From DATMYQ01 sp035560935 (lineage in GTDB: Bacteria; Bacillota; Negativicutes; Sporomusales; Sporomusaceae): DNA of 36,840 nt. How positions within the stretch are numbered: the first letter of the stretch is position 1; each line of letters opens with the position of its first letter. Under the pieces are notes generated by a model. That model did no database searches, was not told where the DNA came from, and saw only the letters and a program-made list of their open reading frames with translations. The translations under genes and the position numbers were made by a program. Location of the stretch: assembly GCA_035560935.1 (NCBI GenBank), contig DATMYQ010000175.1, positions 1-36,840 of the forward strand, written 5' to 3'. This document shows positions 15,813 through 23,368 of the stretch, one piece after another.

Positions 15813-17316
15813 CTATGATGCGGATTATTTGCGCGATGAATCCCAAATGACCGGATCGGCGCAAACGATTTCCTTCCCGGAAACTTGCGGTGCGGTAGCG
15901 GAAGTGGTTCAGCGGATGGCGGCTGCGGCGATACCGGTTACAATACAAGGCAGTCGAACCGGAATTTGTGGCGGTGCAGTACCGCTCTCCGGCCATGTGA
16001 TGAATTTGTCGAAGCTCAACCGATGTTTGTCTTTGCGCCGTATCAAGAGCGACTATTGGCTGACGGTACAGGCCGGTGTCCGTATCGGTGATTTAAAAAG
16101 ACAACTGGAACGCAAACAATTTGACTGCGTGGAATGGGATGAGGCGTCTCAGAACGCCTTAAGGGAATTGCAGGCGGAGGACACGCTGTTTTGGCCGCCG
16201 GAGCCTACTGAAGCCACGGCCACTGTTGGCGCAGTTTTAGCGACGAATGCCCGGGGAATCTGTACGCATCTGTATGGTGATGCCCGGTGGCATGTCACAC
16301 AACTTCGCGTGATTGACGGAACCGGCCAGGAACTGATCGTCGCTAAAGGGGTGAGCCTGGACCGGAAAAATTGGTCTGTGTCAACGGAAGTGCCTTTTCT
16401 CATTTCGCCGCAACATTGGGGTTTGCCGGCAACAGCGGAATTACTGGATTTATATCTGGGGAGCGAAGGTATTTACGGTATCATTGTCGAGACTACGCTG
16501 TGCTTGCGAACAAAACCCCGTGAAGTATGGGGGCTGGCATTCTTTTTTTTAAACCAGGACGGGTTGTGCCGTTTTGCCGGGCGGTTGGTGCCGGCGATGT
16601 GCCGGGAAGGAAGTGCTGCCGTCGCTGCTGTGGAGTATATCGACCGGGCCACTTTGGCTCAGATTATGAAACTGCGGACGGTTTCCACGAAACTGCAGGC
16701 CCTGCCGGCGGTTGATGAGCGATATAGCGGTATGCTATACCTGGAAATTCATGGATCATCCGAGCCGGATCTGGAGGAGATTGCCGGCAGACTGTATGAA
16801 CTATCGGCCGAATGCGGCGGTGATGACGAATTTAGCTGGGCGTTGATCGGCGAGGGAGAGACTGAAAAAATTCGGGAGTTTCGGCACGCTGCCCAGGAAT
16901 CGTTGAATTTAGCCCTGGCGCAGTGCCGGAAGCGGGAACCCCGGCTGCTGAAACTGGCGGCGGATATCGCTTGGCCCGACCATGACCTGGCAGAAATTCT
17001 TGCCATCTATCAGCAGGATGCCAAGGAAAATGGTTTGGAAATTGCTATTTTCGGGCACGTGCCCGATAACCGGCTGCACGTCAACCTATTGCCCCGCAGT
17101 TATGAAGAATATTGTACGGGGCAGAGACTGGTGGAACAGTGGTCAACGCGGGCCATCCGAGCAAACGGATTTATATTTTCGGAGTACGGGGTAGGGAAAA
17201 TAAAAAAAGACCTGTTTGTTAAAATGACGGAGCCGGTGGTACTGCGGGAAATGAAAAAACTGAAACGGGTTGTCGATCCCAAGAACGTGTTGAATTTTGG
17301 GAATCGATTTGGTTGA
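15787..17316 (+). CDS. FAD-binding oxidase, GlcD/D-lactate dehydrogenase-like
   Basis: About 509 residues: a PCMH-type FAD domain (TIQGSRTGICGGAVPLSG; PPEPTEATATVGAVLATNARG; LYLGSEGIYGIIVETTL) plus the C-terminal domain with GHVPDNRLHVNLLP and the terminal DPKNVLNFGNRF. This is the GlcD family, whose members oxidise glycolate, D-lactate or D-2-hydroxy acids and often pass electrons to EtfAB in anaerobes. ATG 15787 is a conservative start; in-frame GTG 15769 and ATG 15775 would add a few residues. All overlap the EtfA-like gene. It is the second flavin oxidase in one operon, flanking the Etf pair. Confidence 0.85.
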   Translation: MTEIRLLNSYDADYLRDESQMTGSAQTISFPETCGAVAEVVQRMAAAAIPVTIQGSRTGICGGAVPLSGHVMNLSKLNRCLSLRRIKSDYWLTVQAGVRIGDLKRQLERKQFDCVEWDEASQNALRELQAEDTLFWPPEPTEATATVGAVLATNARGICTHLYGDARWHVTQLRVIDGTGQELIVAKGVSLDRKNWSVSTEVPFLISPQHWGLPATAELLDLYLGSEGIYGIIVETTLCLRTKPREVWGLAFFFLNQDGLCRFAGRLVPAMCREGSAAVAAVEYIDRATLAQIMKLRTVSTKLQALPAVDERYSGMLYLEIHGSSEPDLEEIAGRLYELSAECGGDDEFSWALIGEGETEKIREFRHAAQESLNLALAQCRKREPRLLKLAADIAWPDHDLAEILAIYQQDAKENGLEIAIFGHVPDNRLHVNLLPRSYEEYCTGQRLVEQWSTRAIRANGFIFSEYGVGKIKKDLFVKMTEPVVLREMKKLKRVVDPKNVLNFGNRFG

Positions 17317-17347
17317 GGGTGGCGAGAGGCGAGAAAGGAACAGTTCC

Positions 17348-18787
17348 ATGAATATGAAATACATCATTGGTATTGATGGAGGATCGCAAAGCTCCAAAGT
17401 GATTGTTTTTGACCTGGCAGGAAATATTGTTTGTGAAGGACGGCAGGATTTGCGACCGATGAGTTTGCCGGCACCCGGGCTTGTTGAACACCCTGACGAT
17501 GATCTGTGGGATTCGATAGTGACGGCTGCCCGCCAGGCTATGCTGCGCTTTCCGGGACGACCGGAAGACATCATCGGCCTGGGTTTGTGTACGATCCGTT
17601 TTTGCCGGGTCTTGCTCAAAGAGGATGGAACGCTGGCGGCACCGGCCATGAGCTGGATGGATGTCCGGGTATCCCGTCCTTATGAACATGACAATCCCGC
17701 GGTTCGGTACGTTACCACGACTTCGGGTTATATTACCCATCGACTGACCGGTGAATTTTGTGACACGGCCGCCAATTATCAGGGACAGTGGCCGATCGAC
17801 ACGGATACCTGGCAATGGAGTGAAGATGCGGAAGTGTTCCGGCAGAAACAGATTCCGCGCAACATGCTGTTTACCTTGCAGATGCCCGGAACCATCTTGG
17901 GGCAGGTATCCACAAAGGCATCGCAACTGACCGGTATTCCCGCCGGTATTCCGGTGGCGGCCACTGCCAACGACAAAGCAGTGGAAGCTTTGGGAGCCGG
18001 TTCGCTGGCAAAAAATACGGCGCTGGTTTCGTTGGGAACTTATATTGCGGCCATGGTGCATGGGCAGGAAAACCCAAAAAACACCCAACAGTTTTGGACC
18101 AATTTTGCGGCCATGCCCGGCAGTTATCTGTATGAAAGTTACGGCATCCGGCGCGGAATGTGGACAATCAGTTGGTTTAAAAATCTATTGGGGGATGATG
18201 TGGCGCTGAAAGCAGAGGTGGCGGGTTTGTCGCCGGAAGATTATCTGAACCGGGAGGCACAGCATGTCCCGCCCGGCTGTCATGGGCTGATGACGGTGTT
18301 GGACTGGCTGGCACCGGTAAATGAGCCCTTTAAACGCGGCATCATAATCGGATTTGACGCTCGGCACGGTGGCTCCCATATTTATCGCTCCCTGCTGGAA
18401 GGCATTGCCCTGACTATGAAAAATAAGGCGGACGCCATGTGCGCCGAATTGGGTATTGACCTGGAGCGGATCATTATCTCCGGTGGCGGTTCCAACAGCA
18501 GTTTATTCATGCAAATTTTTGCCGATGTGTTTGGCGTGCCGGCTTCCCGCAATGTTGTTAATGGCTCGGCCAGTTTAGGTTCAGCTATTTGCGCGGCGGT
18601 GGCTGTGGGCGCGTACGGGGATTATCAGACGGCGATTGACAAAATGGTCCGGCTAAGAGACTGTTTTTTGCCAAATCGGGAACATACAGATTTTTACCGC
18701 CGGATGAATGAAAATGTATATCTTAGAATCACGACCTATACGGATGAGATTTTAAAGTTAGCGCATCCTGTTTTTGAATTTCGGTGA
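17348..18787 (+). CDS. FGGY-family carbohydrate kinase
   Basis: 479 residues with both FGGY domains: N-terminal IGIDGGSQSSKVIVFD (ATP phosphate loop), internal TANDKAVEALGAGS, and C-terminal IIISGGGSNSSLFMQIFADVFGVP. The family phosphorylates polyols and ketoses such as glycerol, xylulose, ribulose or erythritol. The substrate cannot be fixed here. The start is ATG 17348, with AAAGGAA about 8 nt upstream. It is the last gene of the leader-1 operon. Its phosphorylated product is the natural candidate for the GlpP-like ligand. Confidence 0.87.
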   Translation: MNMKYIIGIDGGSQSSKVIVFDLAGNIVCEGRQDLRPMSLPAPGLVEHPDDDLWDSIVTAARQAMLRFPGRPEDIIGLGLCTIRFCRVLLKEDGTLAAPAMSWMDVRVSRPYEHDNPAVRYVTTTSGYITHRLTGEFCDTAANYQGQWPIDTDTWQWSEDAEVFRQKQIPRNMLFTLQMPGTILGQVSTKASQLTGIPAGIPVAATANDKAVEALGAGSLAKNTALVSLGTYIAAMVHGQENPKNTQQFWTNFAAMPGSYLYESYGIRRGMWTISWFKNLLGDDVALKAEVAGLSPEDYLNREAQHVPPGCHGLMTVLDWLAPVNEPFKRGIIIGFDARHGGSHIYRSLLEGIALTMKNKADAMCAELGIDLERIIISGGGSNSSLFMQIFADVFGVPASRNVVNGSASLGSAICAAVAVGAYGDYQTAIDKMVRLRDCFLPNREHTDFYRRMNENVYLRITTYTDEILKLAHPVFEFR

Positions 18788-18811
18788 ATATTTGGAAATA
18801 AATAAAAAATA

Positions 18812-18840
18812 TTGACAATTTCGATGGAATTGAATATAAT
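18812..18840 (+). promoter_or_regulatory. Promoter of the BCCT transporter gene
   Basis: Consensus TTGACA (18812-18817), a 17-nt spacer and TATAAT (18835-18840), with an AT-rich upstream block matching the 11542 promoter. It lies 25 nt after the kinase stop. Confidence 0.88.
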
Positions 18841-18845
18841 GTAAG

Positions 18846-18909
18846 AAATTACTAGTGAACAGAGGATAGTAATTTCCGCAAGGGAATTTACTGTCCTTTA
18901 TTTTTTGTC
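18846..18909 (+). promoter_or_regulatory. GlpP-type antiterminator/terminator leader 2
   Basis: AAATTACTA (18846-18854) pairs with TAGTAATTT (18867-18875) as an antiterminator. The alternative terminator pairs AGGATAGTAA (18863-18872) with TTACTGTCCT (18888-18897), with an inner TTCC/GGAA stem, followed by TTTATTTTTT. The ACTAGTG..CAGAGGATAGTAATT core is nearly the same as leader 1. About 230 nt of further untranslated leader follows before the BCCT start; I see no other clear element in it. Confidence 0.85.
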
Positions 18910-19144
18910 GATGGCTGTAATCATCCCGGGCGGAAGTTGATCTTCAAGGATCGATGCGGGGGAGGGATGACGATGGTGACATAAATATACCGGAGCGAGA
19001 ATGCGGGGACGACAGTAAACCGGTCACGAAAATATTTCATCCTGTTTTTACGGGTGTTCGTTGTGGCTTTGCACTTCGGGGATTTTCCGTACGTCAAACT
19101 TTTTTGAAACATGATGCCAGTTCAGCAATAAAGGAGGAAAGGCA

Positions 19145-20785
19145 ATGGGAAAAGTCAGACCGATCTCATTTTGGCCCCCGGTCGTGTTGTTTATTGTGGC
19201 GTGTGTATACAATTTTATTGACAAAGAAGGCTTTGGCAAAATGATTGGCGCCGCCAATAAGTGGTTGATGGGAAACTTTGCCTGGGCATTTTGCCTGGGC
19301 GTGCTGGTGATGTTGGGTGTCGTGGTGTTTGTCATGTTTTCAAAATTTGGCGATGTACGGATTGGCGGCAAAGATGCCGCACCGATGCTTGACGATTGGC
19401 GTTATTTTTCGATCACTTTGACCAGTATTATTGCCATCGGCATTTTGTTTTGGGCGACGGCAGAACCGTTATACCATTTGACTGCGCCGCCCAAATCGTT
19501 GAATATTGTACCAAACAGCCCGGAAGCCGCAGTGTTTGCCATGTCGACATTGTTCATCCATTGGGGATTTTTACCGTTGGCGATTTATGCCGTTCCCTCT
19601 GTTATGTTTGCGTTTGCCTATTATAATATGAAAAAACCCTATAGCCTGGGATCCACTCTCACACCAGTCTTTGGTGATAAAGTACTGGGAAAGTGGGGAC
19701 AAGGGATTGATGCGATCTGTATGTATGCCTTGATCGCCGGTATGGCGGCCTCGCTGGGAACCGGTGTGCTCTCTATTGCCGGCGGACTCAACAAACTCAC
19801 CGGTGTACAGACGGGAGCGTTCTTGTGGGCGATGGTGGATGCCGCCGTGGTTCTGACCTTCGTCCTTTCATCAATAACCGGCCTTTTTAATGGAATCAAA
19901 CGTTTGTCCGAAATTAATTCCATCGTATTCTTCCTTATGGTGGTTTTTGTTTTTGTATTTGGTCCGACCTTTTGGCTGTTAAATCTGGGGGCGGAAGCGT
20001 TTGCCAATCATTTGCAAACCTTTTTTGCCAAGGCGGCATTTACCGGTGCGGCGGCCAATGATCCCTGGGCGGGCTGGTGGACCATTTTCTATTGGTGCAA
20101 CTGGCTGGCGTGGGCACCGGTATCGGGAATGTTTCTAGGGAGGATTTCTTATGGGCATACGATACGCAAAGCATTAACCGTTCAGTTCGTGCTACCGGCA
20201 CTGTTTGATATTTTGTGGATGGTTATTTTTGGCGGAGCTGCAATCCATATGGAATTGGCCGGTGGTAAGCTGATGGAAGCTATGGCCAAAGGACCGGAAT
20301 TTGCCGTGTATGCGTTCCTGGATCAATATCCGTTGGCCTGGGTGACGATGTCCGTGTTTGTATTTTGCATGTTCCTGTCCTACGTTACCGGTTCTGATGC
20401 ATATACCACAACCTTGGGCGGCATGAGCACCACCGGTGTTTCGCCGGCAGATCCGGAACCGGCTATGAGCATGAAAATTTTCTGGGGGGTCATTATTGGC
20501 ACGGTGACTTACGTAATGATATCGGCGGCCGGGGTCGACGGGGTCAAAATGCTGTCCAATCTTGGCGGCGGTCCGGCGTTGATTTTGGAATTGCTCATTT
20601 GCTGGGCGTTGGTGAAAGTGGCGCTGAACCCCAGCCAGTATGATACGTTCAAAGCAGATTATCTTCCGGATGGTACGCCCATTAAGAGTAAGGCGAAAAA
20701 GGCTTTGATGTCGGAGGAAGCGGTGACCGAAGCCTACCATGGGAAAAAGGGCCTGACGACGGAAGAAAAAGCCAGCCAGGCTTGA
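19145..20785 (+). CDS. BCCT-family transporter
   Basis: 546 residues with about twelve membrane helices. It has the BCCT signatures FWATAEPLYHLTAPP and WWTIFYWCNWLAWAP followed by GRISYGHTIRKAL. The family (BetP, CaiT, OpuD) moves betaine, choline, carnitine and related compounds. In the second signature an Asn takes the place of one of the usual paired Trp residues, so the substrate may not be a classical betaine. The ATG has AAAGGAGG a few bases upstream. It has its own promoter and GlpP-type leader, which ties uptake to the SDR-Etf-kinase operon. The hydrophilic C-terminal tail is about 45 residues. Confidence 0.9.
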   Translation: MGKVRPISFWPPVVLFIVACVYNFIDKEGFGKMIGAANKWLMGNFAWAFCLGVLVMLGVVVFVMFSKFGDVRIGGKDAAPMLDDWRYFSITLTSIIAIGILFWATAEPLYHLTAPPKSLNIVPNSPEAAVFAMSTLFIHWGFLPLAIYAVPSVMFAFAYYNMKKPYSLGSTLTPVFGDKVLGKWGQGIDAICMYALIAGMAASLGTGVLSIAGGLNKLTGVQTGAFLWAMVDAAVVLTFVLSSITGLFNGIKRLSEINSIVFFLMVVFVFVFGPTFWLLNLGAEAFANHLQTFFAKAAFTGAAANDPWAGWWTIFYWCNWLAWAPVSGMFLGRISYGHTIRKALTVQFVLPALFDILWMVIFGGAAIHMELAGGKLMEAMAKGPEFAVYAFLDQYPLAWVTMSVFVFCMFLSYVTGSDAYTTTLGGMSTTGVSPADPEPAMSMKIFWGVIIGTVTYVMISAAGVDGVKMLSNLGGGPALILELLICWALVKVALNPSQYDTFKADYLPDGTPIKSKAKKALMSEEAVTEAYHGKKGLTTEEKASQA

Positions 20786-21121
20786 CAGAGACGGTCGGAA
20801 AGATATGGATAGATATTACTGGGTGCCCTGTTTGGGGTACCATATACGATTTTAGACAATCAATAACTTTGTAACGATGGGCACAACCGCCTAATATCGC
20901 AAAAAAATAGAGGTTTTTTTGCAACAATCACGAAATTGTATAAAAATAATGACAATGCGTTTCCGCTGTCTTGATGTCTTGCCTGGAGATGACTACCGTG
21001 TATGGATTGATGATATCGGTTATTTTACGGTCATACGGATGGACGGCAAAGTTCTGCGTGGACAGGGTAACAGAGCACTTCTCCGGACAAATTTGGTTAT
21101 TTTTTGCAGGATGGTGAGCGT
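20786..21121 (+). promoter_or_regulatory. Intergenic region upstream of the sigma-54 activator
   Basis: 336 nt without a gene I can support. A weak GC hairpin (GGTGCCC with GGGTACC, one G-U pair, 20822-20840) without a good T-tract may end the BCCT transcript. A candidate sigma-A promoter is TTGTAA (20869-20874), a 17-nt spacer and TAATAT (20892-20897). It would give a leader of about 220 nt. Confidence 0.35.
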
Positions 21122-23128
21122 ATGCTGGTGAGGGCGAATTTTGGCGGGCATTCTGTGTTGGAGGAATGGGAACGATTTGTTAGTGGCCCACAGGAAAATG
21201 CAGTGATGGTGCGGACGGAAATAAACGACTCATGGAAACGCTGTGCGGCTGCTAACGTTAGTCCGTATCACCAGGGGCGGCATCGGCAGTTGGAAGAAGC
21301 GTCTATTGCAGTCTGGCTGAAACGAAATAAAGATTTGATTACCATTGCCAAACCTTTTATGGCCAATCTTTATCAAGTGGTGGCCGGTTCCGGTTTTGTG
21401 GTGGTCTTAACGGATGACCGGGGTTATATCATGGATTTATATGCTGACAAAGATACCTTGGACAATCCGCTGACGTTGAATTTCTTTACCGGGGCGGACT
21501 GGAGTGAGGCAGAAGCTGGGACCAATGCCATTGGGACGACGTTGCACCTGCGCCAGCCGGTGCAGGTGTCGGGGCCGGAGCATTATTGCCGCAAACATCA
21601 TTGCCTGACCTGTTCGGCGGCGCCGATTCTTGACCGGCAGGGACGGGTCCGAGCCATTCTGGACGTTTCCGGCGCCTCGGAGTCGGCACATTTGCATACA
21701 CTGGGTATGGTGGTGGCGGCGGCGGAAGCCATCATGGCCCAGATGGCGATTCAGCAAAAAAACCGGGAACTGGTTGCCGTGAATAAGCGGCTGACCAATA
21801 TTTTCAACACCATGTCCGATGGCGTGATCACCATTAATGCGGAGGGTGTAATCAGTGATCTGAACCCGGTGGCCAGAAGGCTGCTGGGTAAATCGGAAAA
21901 AGCGTTGCTGGGGGTCCCGCTGGAACGGGTGTTTGGCGAAAAAAGTGCGCTGAACCAGAAATTGCTGCAGGCCGGTGAGGCCTATGCCGATATGGAGCTG
22001 TTAGTGGATACCGAGCTTGGCATCAGTCATTGTCTGGTATCGGGAGAGCCGCTGACCGATGAGCAGGGGACGGTCAGCGGTGGGGTTATTATTCTACGGA
22101 CCATTGAAAAGATCCAAAGTCTGGTGAATCGGTTCAGCGGCCATTACGGATCGCTGCAGTTCAGTGATATTATCGGTAATAGCGGCGGGCTGTTGGAGGC
22201 TGTACGGGTGGCGTCACTGGCGGCGGCGTCGCCGGCTAATGTGCTGCTGCAGGGAGAAAGCGGCACGGGTAAGGAAATCTTTGCTCAGGCCATTCATAAC
22301 CGGAGTGACCGGCGTTTGGGGCCGTTTGTCGCCGTGAATTGCGGCGCCATTCCCCGCGAACTGATTGGTAGTGAACTATTCGGGTATGAAGAAGGGGCAT
22401 TCACCGGTGCCCGGCGGGGCGGAAAACCGGGAAAATTTGAATTGGCGTCCGGTGGCACGCTGTTTCTGGATGAAATCGGCGACATGCCGCTGGAACAGCA
22501 AGTGACATTGCTGCGGGTATTGCAGGAAAGGAAAGTCAGTCGGGTGGGCAGTGAACGGGAAATACCCATTGATGTCCGGATTATTTGTGCCACCAATAAA
22601 TGTCTCTGGGATGAAACTGAGCAGGGAATGTTCCGGCAGGATCTCTTCTACCGGCTAAATGTAATTTCTGTGAATATTCCGCCGCTCCGGGAGCGGGGTG
22701 ATGATATTGGGATGCTGTTTCAATATTTTCTTGAGACGATGGACCGGCAACACCGGCGGGAGTTTTTGGTGGCACCGGCGGTGCTGGCCTGCCTGCAAAA
22801 CTATTCCTGGCCGGGGAACGTACGAGAATTACAGAATGTGGCGGAACGGATTGTCAGCCTGGTGGATGGCCGGATGGTCGAGGTGGGACATTTGCCGGCG
22901 GAGATTCGGGGGCAGCGCTTGTCGCCCGTATCGCGATTGCCCAATCAGGAACGGCTGTTGAATGATTGTCGGGAAGAACGCCGGCGGCGGCAGGAAGTAA
23001 GCGAACGGCAAGAGATTTTGAACCAGTTGCATCATTGCGGCGGCAATGTTACCTCAGCAGCTCGGTTATTGGGAGTTTCCCGCAATACCCTTTATCGAAA
23101 AATGCGCCAGTACGCCATTGATGAGTGA
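21122..23128 (+). CDS. Sigma-54-dependent activator (AcoR-like, GAF-PAS-AAA-Fis)
   Basis: About 668 residues. An N-terminal AcoR-like sensor region carries GAF (about 70-200) with GTNAIGTTLHLRQPVQVSG and LTCSAAPI. A PAS domain follows (about 220-340). The AAA+ domain has Walker A GESGTGKE, GAFTGA (contact with sigma-54) and FLDEIGDMPLEQQ. A C-terminal Fis-type helix-turn-helix (GNVTSAARLLGVSRNTLYRKM) ends the protein. ATG 21122 with GGTGAG upstream is preferred over TTG 21104. It almost certainly activates the -24/-12 promoter in front of the aldehyde oxidoreductase. The inducer is unknown. Confidence 0.9.
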   Translation: MLVRANFGGHSVLEEWERFVSGPQENAVMVRTEINDSWKRCAAANVSPYHQGRHRQLEEASIAVWLKRNKDLITIAKPFMANLYQVVAGSGFVVVLTDDRGYIMDLYADKDTLDNPLTLNFFTGADWSEAEAGTNAIGTTLHLRQPVQVSGPEHYCRKHHCLTCSAAPILDRQGRVRAILDVSGASESAHLHTLGMVVAAAEAIMAQMAIQQKNRELVAVNKRLTNIFNTMSDGVITINAEGVISDLNPVARRLLGKSEKALLGVPLERVFGEKSALNQKLLQAGEAYADMELLVDTELGISHCLVSGEPLTDEQGTVSGGVIILRTIEKIQSLVNRFSGHYGSLQFSDIIGNSGGLLEAVRVASLAAASPANVLLQGESGTGKEIFAQAIHNRSDRRLGPFVAVNCGAIPRELIGSELFGYEEGAFTGARRGGKPGKFELASGGTLFLDEIGDMPLEQQVTLLRVLQERKVSRVGSEREIPIDVRIICATNKCLWDETEQGMFRQDLFYRLNVISVNIPPLRERGDDIGMLFQYFLETMDRQHRREFLVAPAVLACLQNYSWPGNVRELQNVAERIVSLVDGRMVEVGHLPAEIRGQRLSPVSRLPNQERLLNDCREERRRRQEVSERQEILNQLHHCGGNVTSAARLLGVSRNTLYRKMRQYAIDE

Positions 23129-23152
23129 ATGGAAGACTGCCATATCGCGACA

Positions 23153-23204
23153 ATGTAACGCCGGTGTCACTTTGTGCAACAGAAAAGTGACACCGGCGTT
23201 ACAT
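23153..23204. repeat. Perfect 21-bp inverted repeat (possible activator site)
   Basis: ATGTAACGCCGGTGTCACTT plus one more T (23153-23173) is repeated in perfect inverted form at 23184-23204, with a 10-nt spacer. It starts 24 nt after the activator stop and its centre lies about 138 nt before the predicted sigma-54 start. That is the usual place for an enhancer-type activator site. No T-tract follows, so a terminator role is less likely but not excluded. Confidence 0.7.
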
Positions 23205-23289
23205 GTGAGGTAAGAAGAAAACGTGTTTAGTGAGTGAAAAACGAGTAAAATCGCGGGTTATGAATGTTTAGACGGTCCCCGGAAATGAT

Positions 23290-23305
23290 TGGCATAAAAA
23301 ATGCA
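23290..23305 (+). promoter_or_regulatory. Sigma-54 (-24/-12) promoter of the aldehyde oxidoreductase
   Basis: TGGCAT-N5-ATGCA, with GG (23291-23292) and GC (23303-23304) separated by exactly 10 nt, as required for sigma-54. It lies 64 nt before the ATG of the oxidoreductase and behind a sigma-54 activator gene. A short AACCG/CGGTT hairpin would lie near the 5' end of the transcript. Confidence 0.85.
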
Positions 23306-23368
23306 TTTGTAATAGTCTGAAAACCGTTCTCGCGGTTAGGAAAACATCAACAAAAAGGAGCGAACAGA

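Noticed and set aside
17219..18088. Minus-strand frame of 289 codons opposite the FGGY kinase
   Set aside because: The composition is unlike a folded protein and the opposite strand encodes conserved kinase motifs.
20949..21131. 60-codon plus-strand frame before the sigma-54 activator
   Set aside because: It has no ribosome binding site, ends inside the activator gene in another frame, and shows no clear family match.
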